Shown: positions 44,301 through 59,300 of the stretch, one piece after another
Numbering within the stretch: the stretch's first letter is position 1
Layout of the letters: each line of letters opens with the position of its first letter
NCBI GenBank assembly: GCA_037176725.1
Contig: JAZBRS010000060.1
Coordinates: 57,440,001 to 57,504,000 of the forward strand
DNA length: 64,000 nucleotides
Reading direction: 5' to 3'
DNA from: Posidonia oceanica
Lineage: Eukaryota; Streptophyta; Magnoliopsida; Alismatales; Posidoniaceae
Notes under the pieces: generated by a model
Told to the model about the DNA's origin: nothing
Seen by the model: only the letters and a program-made list of their open reading frames with translations
The model's database searches: none
Made by a program: the position numbers and the translations under genes

Positions 44301-47300
44301 TCACTTTGTCAAGCTAAGGTGATGTGGAAGTCAAATGTGTGCCCACCCACATACTTTTTAGGTAGTGAAGCATGCTATCTAAATTAAAGCTACAATGCAA
44401 CTCTTTGCCTATCATAGTCCATCCAAGTAAAAGTTGCCCAAATTAGGTCCTAGACATTAAATAGGAAAGGTGCCTACTTATGTTTAACCAAATATACAAA
44501 AAAATAGCAAGATTTAAATAAATATCCGATTGGGATATGAAAAAGGCATTATATGGCTGGGCGTTCAACACCCATCTTGCTTATAATACCTTGGCGTCTA
44601 AGAGGTGCCTAGGTGGGCTCCTTGATAACTATGCGATGCACTTCCTCCGGTTGTCTTTGATAGTGATAATTCCTTTTCTTGTAGAGTGTTCCTTTTCAAG
44701 GAGAAGCTATTGTGACTTGAGCATAAAAAAGGGGGTGGAAAGAGGTATCGAGGAGGAAGGTTGATGTATTTCTTTAGTTTTTTATTAGTAATGTTATCCT
44801 TTAGTAGCTCTCTATGTGGTAGGAACCAACGAGTATTGAGAGCTATTGTGTTCTGTCTCTAAGAGCTATCATTTTTGTCGAACAGAAATATGAGAGGTGG
44901 TGGATGGGTATACATATATACCATTGAACTTCATGTACATGTTCTTTCATTAACCCTTAGTCTTTTCCTAGTCAATCACTTATGTTTCATCTTCATCAAG
45001 AATAAGTGCTTCCTTTCCACTAGGACATGCAACCAAAATCATGTTTCTTGCATTAAGCATGTTGGAAATTTGTTATCCGTCAACCAGATCTCTATGCAAC
45101 CTTATATCCCTCCCAACAAAAGCCACCTGCTCTGATCTTCATAATCTTTAGTCTGTGCTCAAAATAAGAGCCAATATCCATTAACCATTTTTTGTTTGTC
45201 CATTTGCCGACTAGTCAATCCCCTCCATAATATGATTTCAAATTCCTAATCACAACCTTCTTAGATGGTTCATCTTACCAAAATCCTGGTTGAGCAACAC
45301 CTTTTCCATACCTATAAACAACAATCTTCTACCTTAGCACACTCCCATAGTAACTAGAATATTACTACCTTTGCTTCTAGCAATTTTGGTCATAATGGTT
45401 TCTTGTTAATGATCTTTGCATACAATGTCTCAAGTCACTAATTGGACAATATCACCTCTCTCAAACACCTACTTTATCCATCTTCTGAAGCTCTTCTTGT
45501 TGCCCTTGATGATGCCTAAAACGATCTAAAGGCTGACATATGGAAAATGAGATGCTAATCAAACTGCTCACAGAGACAAATAAGCCCCAGTCCTGGTGCT
45601 TGCCTCTTAATACTGCAAGATCCTTTTGATCTTATCACATGAAGGTGCCTGGTCTTGGTTTCAAAGTTTCATAGTTGATACCCAGTCCTAAATATACCTA
45701 AGCAAAAACCTCCTATTTTCTGCTAAAAAAATCTTGTTGGTCTGTCCTTTTTATCTACACAAATATGATTTCTCATCTTTGAAGCTATTTATGAAAATTT
45801 TCTTCTAGTGTGATATTATTTCAAACATCTCACCAAGAATTCAACTCTGCGGGCTTGGTTCTTGCTTATGTTACAGAAGATCAAAGTTTCATTTGCTTAA
45901 AACACTAAAAAATGTGTTATACTTTCGGTTATTCTTTCACCAATGCCCTATGTTCACGTCCAAATTAAACACAAAAAGGGAGGGTACGTCATGTATGTGA
46001 GTGTCTTCTTGTAGTGAAAACGGCATCTGAATTTCCATCGATCAACACTGGAACTTTCATGGTTACCACTTACCATAGGTTCATAATTAGTGAACTATTA
46101 ACAATCTATGCTATCCAGCAACCATGAAATCCTTACCCTTTCACCATTCGTTTCATAAGCAGAAGAGGATATTTTCATAATTACTGTGTAATGTCTTTGG
46201 TCCTTGTACCGTTTGGATGATACATGAGAATCACTTAAGGGCCTCACATCTCAGAACTCCACCCAAACTTAGATATAGACAATTGAGATCTCCTGTTAGA
46301 AGCTACTTATTCTTGCTGGAAATCACCAAAAATCCATTTGGGCCCTAAGACTTTCCAATGTCCACGTCAAAGACAAGTACTTCCCTGAGATCTAAAGATG
46401 AGACCAGACAACCCTGCTTCCTCATTTTTGAATTGAAGTTTTATCTCTTATTCCCTTTATTCTCACAATGCTATGTCTAAATAAGTCATAATTCTCAATC
46501 AACACCGTCTTCCTCAGTTCAATATTTTCAGCAAAATTTTTAGTGAAGTAAAATCATCCACAAAAAGACGAACCATAAGAGGAGATGCAACATTTCTTAT
46601 GTGGTTGGTCCATTGGCATTTGGCAATGGTTTGCACCTGAAACTTCCCCTATATGAATTCTTATAGAAGCTTTTAGTAGAGAATATGTTGCTCCCTTCAG
46701 TGAACCAGACCTTTTTAATCCTTGTGAATTTAATTGGCACAATCGGCGCTCAGTCAACACCACAAAGGCATTGAGCTAGATGGCTGAATGTTCTTACTTC
46801 CCTGTTCCAATGGCTGTAGCTGTTGAAATATTGTTTGAGCTATAGTTATCTGCTGTAGTGGATTTGTAGGAAGCATAGATTTGTGGGATGATATGTTGCT
46901 CCGAGTTCCTCCAGATTCCTATGGTGCATTCCAGCACCATTCAAGCCCTATGAAGTCTTCTACACAAACCACTAGTAATATGGAATCGATGTCCCTGTTA
47001 GAATAATTATATATTCTAGTAGAATGACTATATATTCTAACAGTATCCATTGTCTTTCTATATTCCTTGTTTGAAAATACGTAGTTCTGCCCTTGTTAAG
47101 AAGACTTAGTATTGTTCACTTATTTTGTATAATTAGTCTGTGCAAGGGAGACCTTGTCTTATTGGACCTAAGTTTTCTTTTGATGATGAAAATGTTTGTA
47201 AATGTGGTTAGAAGTGTGTAAATAAGTACAGATATTATTTTCTTGTATAGCTATGTGTTAGCAACTCAGTGTGTTCCTATTGTACAACACCAATTCGGTT

Positions 47301-50300
47301 ATAAATTGATTTGTGATCTTAAATGTTATGCTAAATACAAGTTTTAGTTCCTTAAGGTGTTTTCTTTTTACATGGAGTAAGACATTGTTTTTCATGGTAT
47401 AATGTATTATGTACTTCCTAAATGAGAATTCCCTTCGTTTGATATAAACACATTGTTGTAGGTCTACTGCTTGTTCATTGTCCTTATTGATGTGTCTATG
47501 CGAGTTAATATTAACATACTATTTGCATGTATGCAGATCACGGACTTGCCGTTTTCATTGTATTCAACTTTTGTTATCGAGGATCGCCATGGTTTCAATA
47601 AAGTTGGTTGACTTTATTTAAATTTATTTTGAATGTCTTTATCTGAATTCACTTTGACTATTTGATGCAATTTATATTTTTCTTCTAACAGTTGATTCAG
47701 TCTTGTCATTGTACTGAGTTTACCTTTGTTTCTTCCTTGTAGCAAACAATGTGGTTATTCTTCAGAGACATGGCAAAGGCAATTATGCTTACCATTTTAA
47801 TAGGACCACCCGTTGTGGCAGCAATAATCTATATTGTGCTGGTATATTAGCTTCTACACATTTTATTTTCAGTAGTTGGAGTTTTTTTCATAATTTTCTT
47901 TTTGGTTGGTTTTACCTTTCCCCTTTTGCAGACAGGAGGCCCTTACTTGGCGATCTACCTTTGGGGTTTTATGTTTGCCTTATCCATTGTGATGATGACA
48001 CTGTATCCCATCCTAATAGCACCCTTATTTAACACATTCACTCCGGTAAGTTTATGCATTTTGCTACAAGCTTGCGTAGAAACTGATTTTGGTTAACTCT
48101 TGATGTGCTACTTTCTGTTAGATTTGGATCATCATTTTACAATTATTTATTAGTATCATTTATGTATTCATTTTATTAGTATTTTTAACTATTTATTTGT
48201 CCCACTCATTTACTTGGTGCAAAACATTTTTCTAATAATTATTGCTTGCTTGGTAGACATAACTGTCGTTTTTCAACCATGATGCAGCTTCCGGAAGGAG
48301 AACTTAGAGAGCAAATTGAGAAGCTTGCGGCTTCTCTCAGGTTTCCCTTGAAAAAGCTTTTCGTGGTTGATGGATCTACAAGGTCAAGCCATAGCAATGT
48401 AAGTATTCAAACATCGTATCTGCCTTTAGAGGTTAAAATATCTATAAGAATTTCTCTCTCATCCAAGAAATATTTCACTGACTATGATGCAGAAGAGTTA
48501 TTTGATTAACGACGAGCACATATTAATTTAATATCCTTTTACTTATAATTCAATTGTGTATGTACTATAAATTATTTTTCGCTAGGTTTCTTGTATCATT
48601 CCTGAAACTTTAAGCAGGGTTCTAGTATAGAGATCTGACATGGTCAAAATTTTCAATATGCATTCCTCTTTCCCTAAGATCCATGTTCCATGATAAATGA
48701 AAAAAATGTGTATCAGAAGATATTGGCATCAGCACAACCTATATAGGGTGGTTACTGGTTAGTTTGCAATTTTTATTTGAATGTACATATTCACATATTA
48801 ATTGCTTATGCGATAAATTAATAAATCTCGTATGTTTTGGCTGAGTCTTCGTTAGATCTGATTGAGGTCAATTAAGTTATCTTGATCAATTGCTTTCAAT
48901 TATATTAATTAGTCATTGTCATGCTTGTGGTTGAGGCTTCATTAGGTAAATATTAATTAGTCATTGTCATGGTTGATTCGTTTAGTTCGTTTTATATTGG
49001 TTTAAACTGCACTAGTGAAAAGCACGTGCTAAATTGCACGTGATAAAGCATTTTACAATAAATAATTACTACTAAAGAAAGATGCAATCACTAAACAATA
49101 TAGAATTTGAAATATAGTTAAAAACTCAAAATATTTAAAATGTTGAACAATTTAGAACTAAACATGTGTTCTATTCAACGAGTTATACTAAAAACATTGT
49201 CTGGTTATCAATGCTTTATAATCTTCTTATAAATCCTTGGAGGCAACTTTGGAACTTTAAATGTTACTATGTTTTGAGTAAAACAAAAATTAGCACCTAT
49301 CAACAGTAATGTAAGTGCCGAGCTTCTCTTTGATATTTGTATGTCTCATTATACTGATGATGCAACCTAAACAACAAATAATTAAATTTGATTATAGACA
49401 AATCTAAATATTAAGTGGTAGGAGTACAAATATGTAAACAAAAAAGGACAAATCTAGGTAAAGGTTCCAACTCTACCAAAATTAAATAAAATTGGCACCT
49501 ATCAACGGTAGTGTAAGTACCAAGTTTCTCTTTGATATTTGATGTCTCACTATATTGAGAACGCACCCTAAACAATAAATAATCAAAATTGATTATAGAC
49601 AAATCTAAATATTAAGCAGTAGAAGTACAAATATGTAAAAAAGAAGAAGACAAATCTATGTAAAGGTTTCAACTTTAACAAAAACAAATAAACGATACAG
49701 CAACTGAGACTAAATATTTGATGAAGCTATATGCATAAACTAATAATTTGTATTGTAAATTAAAATAAACACCACCTACGTCATCAATCATATGCCACAT
49801 CAACCATTTTTTTATCCACGTATTGAATAAATATCCTTTGCACATGGTTACATGGTTATATATTAAGTTGATAGTACATATTTAATTGAAGCAATACACG
49901 TAATAAGAGATTTATTCTATACCAACACACATATATATGGAATTGAACCAATAAACATAATAAGATTTATTATATATCTTAAAATTTGTTATAAATCCTT
50001 TGTACATGTATAGGTAGGAAATGTTCCCCTTTTCTTGATAGGAGTGGTAAGGACTATTCTTTTCAGAAAAAAGAAGAAGAAGATAGAGACTACTAATTTA
50101 AGATCACATGCAAGATCACCTTATAGGCTGGACCAAAAAATGGTCTTTGTTTTAAAACTTTAAGACTACTAATTTGGTAATTAGATTCCACACCATAAGA
50201 CCAAACCATAGGAAAGTGAATTTAACTCTTGAACTCCCTCCATCACAAAATTACAAGTACAATATTTCTTGATGTGGAATTGAGAAATAGTTTTGAATTC

Positions 50301-53300
50301 AACCAAGTATGTAGTTCCAGAAAAGGAAATGGGTTGGATTCCATGTTGTTGGACGTTATGTATGCATATAGAACCACTACATGGGTTAAATTTAACTGTT
50401 CAACAATTAAAATGTAGAAATAAATCCAAACATCTGAAAATAATAAAAAATCCAGAAATGATGGGCATCATCTCCTCACATAGAAGCACTTTTCCAAGAA
50501 AAACAAACAAATAACACCAAACAAAATAAAAAAATCCACATTTGATTCCAAAAATACACCATCAAAACCAAACCCAGCCTGGATATCCAATATCCAATTC
50601 CTCCTCCCTCCTTTGGTGATGTCGACGCTGTAGCATCCACCATCGCCCCACCACTCGTTCGCCATTTGGGTGATGTACCTTTGTCACCCTTCCTTCCAAG
50701 CAGAGGACGCCATTGTTTGCCTCGACCCGTTCGACCTCTTTGCTAGCGAGGACCTCTTCAACGACCTTGTCGTCTCCCTTTCTCTCCTTAAAGAGATTGC
50801 CGTCATGAAGGAGCAACGGAGCATGGTGATTGGAGTTCTCATGGTGCTGTAGTCCTTCGAGTGGGTTTGGTGTTCAACCAATGGAGCATCTTAATCGCCA
50901 CCGTTGTCGTCTAAGCTGCCATCGTCGTGTTCCTGTCGATTGGGGGTAGAAGTTGGACCTAATGTTGCACGTTGTCGATGTAGTTGCACACTGTATCGCA
51001 CAATTGAACATTGACTCCACGTCTATCGGAGTAAGTAGACCTAGAAATCGGGTTGGGTCGGAATTAGAAATCCCCCGGCCTTAGCACGGCCCATGGCCTT
51101 ATTTATTTTGGATCGAGCTGAGACTAGGTCGCACTGGGCCTATTTCGAGCCGATTCTGATGAATTTATGTAATTTTAAAATTAATAAGGAAATTGAGAAA
51201 TCATATTTAATAACTCAAATACATTGATAATACCATAAATGGTTGTTAATACATAAAAGAAAGGAAATAACATTACATCGAAATTAAAAAATAACTAAAT
51301 CTTCGTTTGTGTTGTTGGTAGTCGAAGACGAAATCAAGTTGTAGCGTTTACGATCATGTGCTTTCTATAGCTTTACATAATTTTTCATATATCTGTGTAG
51401 ATAAGTTATTGGAGTACAAGGTTTAAATCAAAACCTACGATTGCAATAATTGCAAAAATAATAGAACTCCTCATTTTTATCTTTCCCGAAGACATGCATC
51501 AATTCCGAATGTCATGTTGGATCCATCATGAAAACTATTGAAAGATTAAAATTCAAAAGAGAAAGAAGAGTAATGAAGCAGCAGAGGATAGATGTTTGCT
51601 TTTAGAAGTGGACGTTCGTTTTTTGACACACAAAGTTCTGTGTCAAAATCGGATCGGATGTCTAGTTTTACAAAACATAGTAAATTCTGTGTTAAACATT
51701 CGTACATTCATTATTCACATTCACATTCACTTTCAATCATTCGCATTCATTCACATAGACATATTCACATCCATTCATTCATTTCAAATCACATTCATAA
51801 ACAAGATTTCCATAAGAGCAAAATTCATTCCTTTATAAATTCAATTACTTTATAAATTCAATTAAGAAGATTGTAAAATACATAATTGTATGAAAATTAC
51901 ATGAAATATGAAGAAACCTGAACAAAATCTATTAAGGAGGAAGATATGATCCAAGTACATCTATAATATGAGACATTGATATTGATTTGTGTTGCATATC
52001 TCGCTTATATTCCAATCTCCAATTGAATAGGTATTCCTCGAGCTTATCTAATAGGTCTAGTTGCATTTAGACTTGTACTTCTTCTTCTTCTTCGTACTCT
52101 TAAGTGGATTCCTTTTTTTGTTCTTCTTTTTCTTGCATTTGTGTTGGAGGAGGTTAGTAGAAGAAGATGCATCACGTCCACATCCACGTTTGCTTCTTGA
52201 AATCAATTGGCTTCGGACGAAATTTGAGCAGTTATATCATTGATGATGTTCGATAAATGATTCTTTTTGAATATCATTACGATAATAGTTTAAAATATGA
52301 GTGATAAGGCTATCATACCAAAGGTGAGTTCTTTTGGTAGCTATGAAGTAAAGTATATACTTCACCTAATTCACCTTTGGATGTTCAACTACAAATTGGG
52401 TATATATTTTACTCAATTCACCTTTAATGCATTATAAATTGTGAAACCACCATGTGGATGTTCAAAATTTTGAAAAGCTATAATTCTTTTTTGAAGAATC
52501 CCAATCCCTGTCAACATATTGATAAGTGACACACAAATAAGGGGAATTATTAAGACCAATTCAAACATTAGAAGTTAATGCTACTTTATATTTTAAATTA
52601 CCTAGAGTTTGAATTAATTTTTATTTACTTAGGAATATTTCCAATTTGATAACATTAATGTGCTTTGCCTAAAATCAATTTTCTGTTGTAATGTCTCAAG
52701 ATAACAGGTCACATGTCTTCTTAAATATCCTGTCCTTCCTAAATCACCACAAGTAAGATTCTTGTTATATATATTACATGTACATTTCCTAGGATCATTA
52801 AACTTTTGAGTTAAATAAGTCCAAACATCTTATCTTTTTTTTTTTTCTGGAGTTTTGAATATTAGAACTAGAGGGTGTGGGTTCTAAATCTTCTATTGTC
52901 ATTTCTATATTATCTAAATTTTTTACTGGATTTTGATTGTTAAGAACAAAATCATTTGATTCATTGGCCATTATGATTTATGAAACAAAAATAAACTACT
53001 ATGATAATAGTACTAAACACTTCAAAAAAATTAAAAGAATAAATTGTAAAATGAAGGGTTAAGAAGAGAATAAGAATGGAGAAGAAAGGAATACCGATGG
53101 CAATTGACGAACATGTGAAGAGTCAGAGAACCTAAGACCAAGAACTTCAACTTTTATTTGAATACTTAGACTTGAGAGTAAGATTACAAGAAGCTAAGAA
53201 CTTTGAGAAATAAAAAGAAGTAAGAAATTTTGTGTGGATGGAAGAGGAGATAGGGTACTATTTATTGATGTTTCAAGACTCCAATAGTTAGAAATAAAGT

Positions 53301-56300
53301 TATTGGAAAGAATAAAATTGTCAAAGAAGTATTACAACAACTAGAAATACAACTGTTAGAAAACGAACGTCTATTTGATCCAATGGTTGTATTTTATGGT
53401 TGTTGAAATGTAAAAGTAAAAAATTTAGGAAAAATATGGAACGAATGTCTGCTTTAGAAGTAGACGTCCATTGGAAATGGACGTCCACTTGATCTAATGA
53501 CTTTATTTTATAGCCATTGAAATTTTGATATGTATAAAATCAATAAAAAATAGACGTCTATTTTGAAGAATGGATGTCTATTTTTTAGTCGGAAAGTTCT
53601 CACGAAGAAGCGGACGTTTGTTCCTTAAAATAGGACAGATGTCCTATTTTTAAAATGGACGTTCACGTTTTATTTTATATAATTAAAATACATTATAAAA
53701 TAATTATTATAACTTAAAAATTAATATTAATATTTATATTTAAAATTACATATTTTTATTTTGGGCTTATTTCAGGCCTAAACTAGGCCATAAATTTGGG
53801 CCTGGGCCAGACAGTGTCCGTGTCTGTGTCGTATTCGGACTGCGGTTGGGCCATGTTTGGGGCCATGCTGGGCTGCAGGCCGCAAGAGAAAATTCCCGGC
53901 CCTATTCTGGTCTGTGGCCCTATCGCACTTGGGCTGGGCTGACCTGGGTTCCATTTCGGTGGCTTGGCCCAAATTTCTAGGCCTAGGAGTAAGATTGAAT
54001 GAAAAAATGTGTCAACAATTATTTCCAACATACAGACACCTCTCTCCTTCCCTCTAGATTCTTTGATTTCATCTAAAGTTCTGGGCTCCCTCCTTGCAAT
54101 AGCCACAGAGTCAAGGGTTCTCTCTTTCTAAATTACATGTTTTAGGAATTGGATTTCGAAGTTTTAGGAAAGAAGTAGCTATGATGCACGTGCCTTACGT
54201 CTAAGTGCTAATGGTTATGCATATGTGACATTTTGATGGTGAAATTCTTTTAGAAAATTTACAGGTTATGTAGTCCTCTCCGTTGCTTCCCTTGCTTCTT
54301 TCAAGTCCTGAAATCTCCTCTTTGTTTTTTCTTCTTCTCTATGCAGTATATGTTACTAACATCTTATTCGATTGACATGGAGATTTGAATTAGAAATAGT
54401 AATTTTCAAATATTGTGATGACGTCAATTGGTCTTTGTAAACCCAATTGATCTTGTAATACTATGATGATGTCAATCCAATCTATCTTGTATACCGATAC
54501 TTCTATTTTTAAACATGGAGATTTGATAAATTTTATAGCTATAAATCAGGGAAATTAATGAGATTTCAATTTTAATTTAGGAAAGATTTCAAATTGACAT
54601 TAATGAGATTTCAATTTTAAAATTTAAACAGAAATTACGTTTTTTGGTAATTTTGTATTACTTAAATCAATGATGTTTGAGTAAATAATAAATTAAAAAA
54701 AGGGTAATTTGGGGCATTCACAAATTTCCTGTCCATTGGACGGGTGGGGGAGTGTTCCTTTAATGGTATAGATTATTTGACTGGCTTAATTTTGTTAGGC
54801 AAAGTAAGTTTAATCAACGCTTGTTTCAATGAATTCTTTCTGTGATGATTCGTATCCGATCAAGGTGAAAAGATCGATACATGTCAACATATGAGTTATT
54901 TTGTATTCCATTTGACATTTTTTTTTCTTAATACAAGTGAATTTTGAAGAAGCATAGTCACATGGATATAGTATCATCAGCTTACATGCATTCATTGTTT
55001 AGAGACCCTTGCCTCTTTCTTCTCATCATACTTGAGGATGTTATTTGTATGAAAAGTCTGACATAACTTTACAACCTTAAGAACTATACTAGACCATTTT
55101 CATGCGCATACTTGTTACTTATATCTATATAAGGTAAAACACTGATATGACAGTAAATGCCTAAGATATGTCAAAAATGAATTACATTGTAATACAAGTA
55201 TCTTGGTGTACATGAGGCCTCCAACTATTTCCAGATTAGTGAAAAGAAAATAATGAAAATCATTTTTTTAAAGCAATGGTGAGAACATTTTATTAATAAG
55301 AACAGTAATAAAACAAACATGGAAGGTCAAAAATCAACTTGGTACATCTGATATGCGTCCTGTTTGTTATCTCATGAATGGCACCTTTGTGAATGTCTTA
55401 CACTTTCTTCCTTGTGCAATTTCAATTTGTAATGGTTGAGCTTATATTTATGATGGGAACCATCTACCATTTGTCCATTCCACACCCACATGGGACAACA
55501 CTTTCATCACTGCTAGATGGGTAGACCAAATTAGTATTTGTGTTTTTATTTGTAATCTGCATTGTTATCATTAGCATTTCTTATTTTTTCTGTCAATTTT
55601 TCTATGTAAAGAGAAGAGCACTGAGCACCTTTATGTTGCTTAGTTGCTTATGATATTGTTTTTCACATTTTCAGCTTATTGTGAGATTTCTCTTGTTATT
55701 GGGGTTGTAGTCTTGTATCGTATTGTAGTTTGCTTCTTTGTCTTGGGATTGTGTTGTAGTTCTATTCTCTCTGTTTCCTATAATTTTGGAACAAAATGCA
55801 GGGATGATGAAATGACATCAGTGATTCTCGTTAGTGCTAAGAAATGTGTTCTTATTTTGATTAAGACATTTTGTAATTGAATTATTTTACTGTCTTTTAG
55901 CAAATCGAGGCACATCAATTTTTTTTTGCAAAAAACTAGATGTAATCTAGGACATGTAGTGCAACTTTATTTGAACTTGAATTATAAACTTGAGGATGGA
56001 ATTTATCATTTAAAATTTCAGTTGCTCATATACTTGGTATGAAGAAAATGACGTGTGATTTAATTTTCATTTTTTAGAATGAAAAAGCTACAATTTTTAA
56101 AATTAAATATTTTTGAACTTTCTTGGAACTAAACTTGAAACAGTATTACTTGGGGAAAAAACTAAATTTAACATATTAATTTTTTTTAATTGTGATTAGT
56201 TTTGTCTCTGTTTTTTGTATTTTTGTTGAAAAAGCAGCAGCTATGAATAGACAACATTTGTTGCTTATTCTCTTCATTTGCTATTCTTTTATTTCTTATT

Positions 56301-59300
56301 TAAACTTATCTCTGGCCTCTTTAGCAATGTTGGTTATTTGTTACTTTTCTCTGTCATCAGTTTGCATTGGCTTTCAGCTTTATATATTTTAATATTATCA
56401 GCTGCCTTCTTTGAGGGTCACGCATCTCTTTTCAATTTATTTTCCTTGTAACTTTATATGCATTTTTTATTTTTCTGACAATGATTTAATGAAACTTGCA
56501 GGCATATATGTATGGATTTTTCAAGAACAAGCGTATTGTTCTATATGACACGCTAATCCAACAGGTATTATATAATTCTTTATTTTTTTCTAGATGAGGT
56601 AGTAAAGATATTGGTCTTTGGGATTTAAGCTATTTTTTATCAAGGATTTTGAAGAGCCAAGCAACTTAGGGCTCCTAAAAAATAGACAGGTTGTGTAAAA
56701 AGCTTTAGATAGAATAGCAAATTATTATTTTTTATCAACTAACTAAATTCTTTTCACTAGTTTATTTGCATATATTAATTACCATTAATAAGACGATATA
56801 ATTATATATGTACTTGCTTACGTACATATGTATCTATTGTACCTTATTACCATTAATAAGATATAATTATATATGTACTTGCTTATGTACATGTGTATCT
56901 ATTGTACCTTCAATTTTTAGCTCCTGTATTGTCATTTGTTTATAGTCTTTGGTTTTTCTCTCATAATTAAGCCGTAGTTTTTTTGTGATTGCTTGTGAAG
57001 GAATAGAAGGGATGTCTCAGTCTGAGTCAATCAGATTAAAAATTGTATAGGTGCATTTTAGGGCTTGAGTTTAGTCTGGGACTTTGGATCAAACCTAAGA
57101 CCGATGATTCATGATACCAACTGGCTAGGCTTCGTATTTTTGTTTTACCAGCGATCTCTTCCCTTCCTTATTCCGGATAGTGACCAACCCCAAAGTTAGT
57201 TGTTGGGGATGCATGGGTTGAGGGGGCCTGGGATTTTTCTTTTTGAAGAAACTTGGAGGATGATGATATCATGACTCGCTAGTTTGCTAGAGTTGCTCAA
57301 GAATGCAGTGCAGTTCTCAGAGGGCACTGATTCATGGGCATGGTCTGCTACATCAAATAAGGATTTCACTGTGAGAAGTGCCTACATCTGGCTCCTTGGT
57401 GGTGATCTAGCAATATTTGATTTCCGAAAATGGGTATGGCAGGACAAATCACTTCTTAAGATGAGATTCTTTATGTGGGTTTTTGTTAGAGGGAGGATCC
57501 TTACAGAAGTAAGAAGGGAGGTGTGGGCGCAAGACAAAGAATCAGTGTTTATTTTGTTCCTCTGAAGTGGAGTTCACAAGAACATCTTTTTACCCAATGC
57601 CCATTTGTCAAGAGTTTTGAAGTGAAACGGGGGAAGCATCATCTGCAAATAGACTTTGTGGATTGACATGATCTCTGGCTTTTCTTTGATACTCTTTCTT
57701 GGCGAGGAAGGAATAGATTGCATTGTGTATAGGTGAAGCTTATTTTACATGCAGGTGTTGGAGCATCTGGATGCAGAAGGATAAAATGCTCTTCAGTAAC
57801 GATAGAGCATTCATGCCAGCTTCGGTTGAGAACTGTTGGCAATTTTTCTGCTATGGAACAGGATTTTACTTGGTGTAATGGAAACAGATTTCTGGGCCAG
57901 TTTTGTATAGCTTTCTTTATTGTTTTTTTGGATCCTATGATTCTCGTCTATGGATCTGGTATTTTTCTGGAGATCTGATAAATAAATGAAACATCCTCAA
58001 AAAAAAAGTAGGGCTTTTATTTATGCTCAACAATGACAAACTACTTGATCAATGGCTTGCAACATCTATAGAAGAATGGAAATTATAGTTGTTTATTTGA
58101 ATTTATGTAGTATCTATCCCCTCAACTGATTTTTTTGCCCTTAGTCTGCTTTGGAGTTTGTTAGTTTATATTTGTACTTATTGTCTATTGATGTCAATCA
58201 GTTCAAAATTCAAATGCTTTTCCCAAAAGAGGTTCAATGTTCGAACTTGCCAGTCCAACTGTACTTTTTTGATTATATCAATATTTCTGAGATAGTCTAG
58301 AGGCTTGGATAGAATCATAAAGAGTGGCCTGAAATGCCAAGTGTTTGCTCTGAGCTGCGTATATATCTTGTGAAGCTGTTATCTTACAAGCATAGTGGGT
58401 GAGTCTTGACGCAATGGTAAGGCTGCTCTATTATGACCTAGATGTCATGGGTACAAAACCAGGAAACAGCCTCTCCGCATGTGGCATGAGACTGCATAGA
58501 CATGGACCTTTCCATAATCCCACATTATTGGGAGCCGTATGCGTTAGGTCTGCCCCCTTTTATCTTACTAGCATATGCTTCTTCTCTCATATTTATTTTT
58601 AAGTTATTAATTATTTGATCATGCTGCAGTGGCTTCATATATGAGGTTAATGTGGCAGTATATGCATATACAATCAACATGGTTGTATACACTTCATTTT
58701 CTGATTTTTGTTTTTTTAAATATTTTAACCATATAGATTACATTAGTCTACTATGCACTATATGCTATTAAATTTTCATAGCTATCTGATTATAATAACT
58801 CCATCTAAAAGCTCCAGGTTTTAGTAAATTTCACCAAATTTCAACCGTTGAAATTGCAGATCATTCAAACAGTATACTTAGCTCCAAAAATTATGAAATT
58901 AGAGTATGTTATAGAATATAAAGTGGATAAGATGTATTATATTTTGATTCATGAGATATTAATGAAAAATACCGAATATATGTAGTATGCAGCCAAGATA
59001 GCTATATATGCGTTATACTATGCAACACATTTTGCCTTTATCTCCTTTACATTTTCCATTAATCCTGTTAATATAGGTTATGCTATATTAATGTAAAATG
59101 TAAATTCAGACTTGTAGAAGGAATCATACAAATCAGGACACACATATAATAATTTTTTGTTGATAGCTTAAAATGTAGAGAAAGTTTTCAATGTATGGGC
59201 ATTAACCATCGTTATTACAAAACTATGGCTCTCCCCATCTTTATTACAAGACTACGGCTTTGACGAGCCACATAGGCAGGCCCACTGCCGCATGGCTCAC

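Larger units (their letters stand above)
42797..47536 (+). other. STE24 intron 4 (4.7 kb)
   Basis: Contains the hAT MITE at 43253-43654, a C/T-rich tandem duplication at 43890-44210, weak Copia-like traces near 44990-45150 and a palindrome at 46996-47042. The rest (44220-44980, 45160-46990, 47050-47536) shows nothing I can name. Confidence 0.8.
49012..54772 (-). mobile_element. Non-autonomous Helitron in intron 8
   Basis: On the minus strand the element starts TCTATACCATTAAAGG at 54772. It ends with the hairpin CACGTGC/GCACGTG (49042-49036 and 49029-49023), seven bases, then CTAG at 49015-49012. The host bases are A at 49011 and T at 54773, the A/T insertion preference of Helitrons. A TC start, a hairpin 7-8 bases before a CTRR end and no target duplication are diagnostic. 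No Rep/helicase ORF is visible, so it is non-autonomous. It contains a 202-bp tandem repeat, an exon-like fragment and a complete hAT insertion; without the hAT it is about 2.8 kb. Confidence 0.85.
48399..56501 (+). other. STE24 intron 8 (8.1 kb)
   Basis: Mostly a Helitron (49012-54772) with a nested hAT element. The flanks 48399-49011 and 54773-56501 are T-rich intron sequence without recognisable features. Without the Helitron the intron would be about 2.3 kb. Confidence 0.85.
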
